In this document: in pieces, positions 62,612 through 64,000 of the stretch
How positions within the stretch are numbered: position 1 is the stretch's first letter
Layout of the letters: every line of letters starts with the position of its first letter
From: Stutzerimonas nosocomialis
GTDB lineage: Bacteria; Pseudomonadota; Gammaproteobacteria; Pseudomonadales; Pseudomonadaceae
Direction of reading: 5' to 3'
Assembly (NCBI RefSeq): GCF_005876855.1
Contig: NZ_QLAE01000023.1
Span: 1-64,000 of the forward strand
DNA: 64,000 bases
Program-made: the position numbers and the translations under genes
The notes under the pieces: model-generated
What the model saw: the letters and a program-made list of their open reading frames with translations, nothing else
Told to the model about the DNA's origin: nothing
The model's database searches: none

Positions 62612-64000
62612 TTACAGCGTCGCCATGCGCTCGCGCTGTTCGCGCAGCTTGCCCAGCGCCAGTTCCGCCTCGGCGAGCTTGGCGCGTTCCTTCTCGATGA
62701 CGTCCGCCGGCGCCTTGGCGACGAAGCCCTGGTTGCCGAGCTTGCCGCCGACGCGCTTGACCTCGCCGTCCAGGCGGCCGATCTCCTTGTCCAGGCGCGC
62801 CAGTTCGGCGTCCTTGTCGATCAGGCCGGCCATCGGCACCAGCACTTCCATCTCGCCGACCAGCGCGGTGGCGGCCATGGGCGCTTCTTCCCCGGCAGCC
62901 AGTGCGCGCACCGATTCGAGCTTGGCGAGCTTCTTGAGCAACGGCTCGTTCTCGGTCAGGCGGCGCTGGTCTTCGGCGCTGGCATTGGCCAGCAGCACGT
63001 CGATGCGCTTGGCCATGGATATGTTCATCTCGCCGCGAATCTGCCGCAAACCGAGCATGAAGGTCTTGACCCAGCCGATGTCGGCCTCGGCCGCCGCATC
63101 GATACGGCTGTCGTCGGCCACCGGCCAGGGCTGCAGCATCAGGGTTTCGCCGTGCTTGCCGGCCTGGGCCTTGATGCGCTGCCAGATCTCTTCGGTGATG
63201 AAGGGCATGAACGGATGGGCCAGGCGCAGGGCGACCTCCAGCACGCGGATCAGCGTGCGGCGGGTGCCGCGCTGGCGTTCGACGGACGCGTTCTCGTCCC
63301 ACAGCACCGGCTTGACCAGCTCCAGATACCAGGCGCAGTACTCGTCCCAGACGAATTCGTAGAGGGCCTGGGCCGCCAGGTCGAAACGGAAGGCATCGAG
63401 ATGGCGGGTGACGTCGGCCTCGGTGCGCTGCAGCGCGGAGATGATCCAGCGATCGACCGAGGACAGCTCCACGGGCTCGTCGTTGACCCCGCAGTCCTTG
63501 CCGTCGGTGTTCTCCAGCACGAAGTTGGTGGCGTTCCACAGCTTGTTGCAGAAGTTGCGGTAGCCCTCGACGCGGCCCATGTCGAACTTGATGTCGCGGC
63601 CGGTGGAGGCCAGCGAGCAGAAGGTGAAGCGCAGGGCATCGGTGCCATAGCTGGCGATGCCTTCGGGGAATTCTGCCCGGGTCTGCTTGGCGATCTTCTC
63701 GGCGAGCTTGGGCTGCATCATGCCGCTGGTGCGTTTTTCCAGCAGCGCGTCGAGGGTGATGCCGTCGACGATGTCCAGCGGGTCGAGCACGTTGCCCTTG
63801 GACTTGGACATCTTCTGGCCCTGGCCGTCGCGCACCAGGCCGTGCACGTAGACGGTCTTGAACGGGATCTGCCCGGTCAGGTGAGTCGAGAGCATGATCA
63901 TCCGGGCGACCCAGAAGAAGATGATGTCGAAGCCGGTGACCAGCACGTCGGTGGGGTGGAAAGTCTTCAGCGCCTCGGTCTGCTCGGGCCAGCCGAGGGT
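62612..64000 (-). CDS. valS: Valine-tRNA ligase, C-terminal part
   Basis: The C-terminal 462 residues of ValS, which charges tRNA(Val). The right edge cuts off the N-terminus, including the HIGH motif and most of the editing domain. Present are [18 protein letters not shown], the KMSKS loop in [46 protein letters not shown], the anticodon-binding domain with [14 protein letters not shown], and the final coiled coil ([19 protein letters not shown] through [14 protein letters not shown]). A GC-rich stem follows the stop at about 62581-62607. Confidence 0.97.
   Translation of the reverse strand, partial: TLGWPEQTEALKTFHPTDVLVTGFDIIFFWVARMIMLSTHLTGQIPFKTVYVHGLVRDGQGQKMSKSKGNVLDPLDIVDGITLDALLEKRTSGMMQPKLAEKIAKQTRAEFPEGIASYGTDALRFTFCSLASTGRDIKFDMGRVEGYRNFCNKLWNATNFVLENTDGKDCGVNDEPVELSSVDRWIISALQRTEADVTRHLDAFRFDLAAQALYEFVWDEYCAWYLELVKPVLWDENASVERQRGTRRTLIRVLEVALRLAHPFMPFITEEIWQRIKAQAGKHGETLMLQPWPVADDSRIDAAAEADIGWVKTFMLGLRQIRGEMNISMAKRIDVLLANASAEDQRRLTENEPLLKKLAKLESVRALAAGEEAPMAATALVGEMEVLVPMAGLIDKDAELARLDKEIGRLDGEVKRVGGKLGNQGFVAKAPADVIEKERAKLAEAELALGKLREQRERMATL

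Overview
This 64 kb window is a high-GC, gene-dense stretch of a gammaproteobacterial chromosome. Gene content and protein wording point to the Pseudomonadaceae (Pseudomonas or Stutzerimonas): purM next to a DUF2066 protein, an AI-2E family permease and Hda; an Ohr/OhrR module; MocR regulators; MetR; HBM-type chemoreceptor; and the common Pseudomonas extragenic palindrome GTGGGAGCGGTCTTGACC. No rRNA, tRNA, CRISPR array, insertion sequence or prophage was seen. Most of the window reads as core genome with small accessory insertions. Two genes run off the ends: purM on the left and valS on the right.

Layout. 1-3.7 kb: purM (partial), then DUF2066, a coupled 40-codon ORF, AI-2E permease and hda. 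3.7-9.9 kb: signalling block with a DUF1330 protein, a blue-light LOV hybrid kinase overlapping a single-domain response regulator, a convergent 1039-residue hybrid kinase and a DUF2188 protein. 9.9-14.9 kb: respiration and peroxide defence (cioAB, ohrR, a 43-residue secreted peptide, ohr, an HSL-type esterase). 15-23.4 kb: AraC regulator with a LysE exporter, an EamA transporter, a GNAT protein, a MocR regulator, ccoG, a CidA/LrgB pair and a TauE/SafE transporter. 23.4-27.8 kb: histidine phosphatase, small proteins, a lipoprotein, a HisKA_2 kinase with a damaged N box, a methyltransferase and a hemolysin III protein. 28.1-29.7 kb: a protealysin-like M4 protease followed by an emfourin-type inhibitor and what looks like a regulator remnant. 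29.8-37.5 kb: xthA, manganese catalase, a 14-residue-repeat exported protein, two hydrolases, an orphan curlin-repeat protein, a quinone-reductase-like enzyme and a thioredoxin. 37.5-43.8 kb: MocR/DUF1127 pair, an MFS transporter with a palindrome pair inside its coding sequence, an ArsR regulator, a damaged P-loop kinase, a second MFS transporter and a lipoprotein. 43.8-64 kb: chemoreceptor behind a perfect Anr box, mdaB, an acetyltransferase, a VOC/AKR/SDR run, metR, exoD, glpD, ybaK, mltF, a GIY-YIG protein, a GST, uppP, yejK, rlmF, nhaD with its winged-helix partner, and valS.

Themes. Several units deal with oxygen and peroxide: a cyanide-insensitive-type bd oxidase, Ohr/OhrR, Mn-catalase, exonuclease III, MdaB, CcoG and a chemoreceptor with an FNR/Anr site. 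The most distinctive loci are the protease-inhibitor pair, the curlin-repeat protein without visible curli secretion genes, the in-frame palindrome pair in the MFS gene, and the light-sensing kinase plus regulator. All functional calls come from reading the sequence and family knowledge; no search was run.
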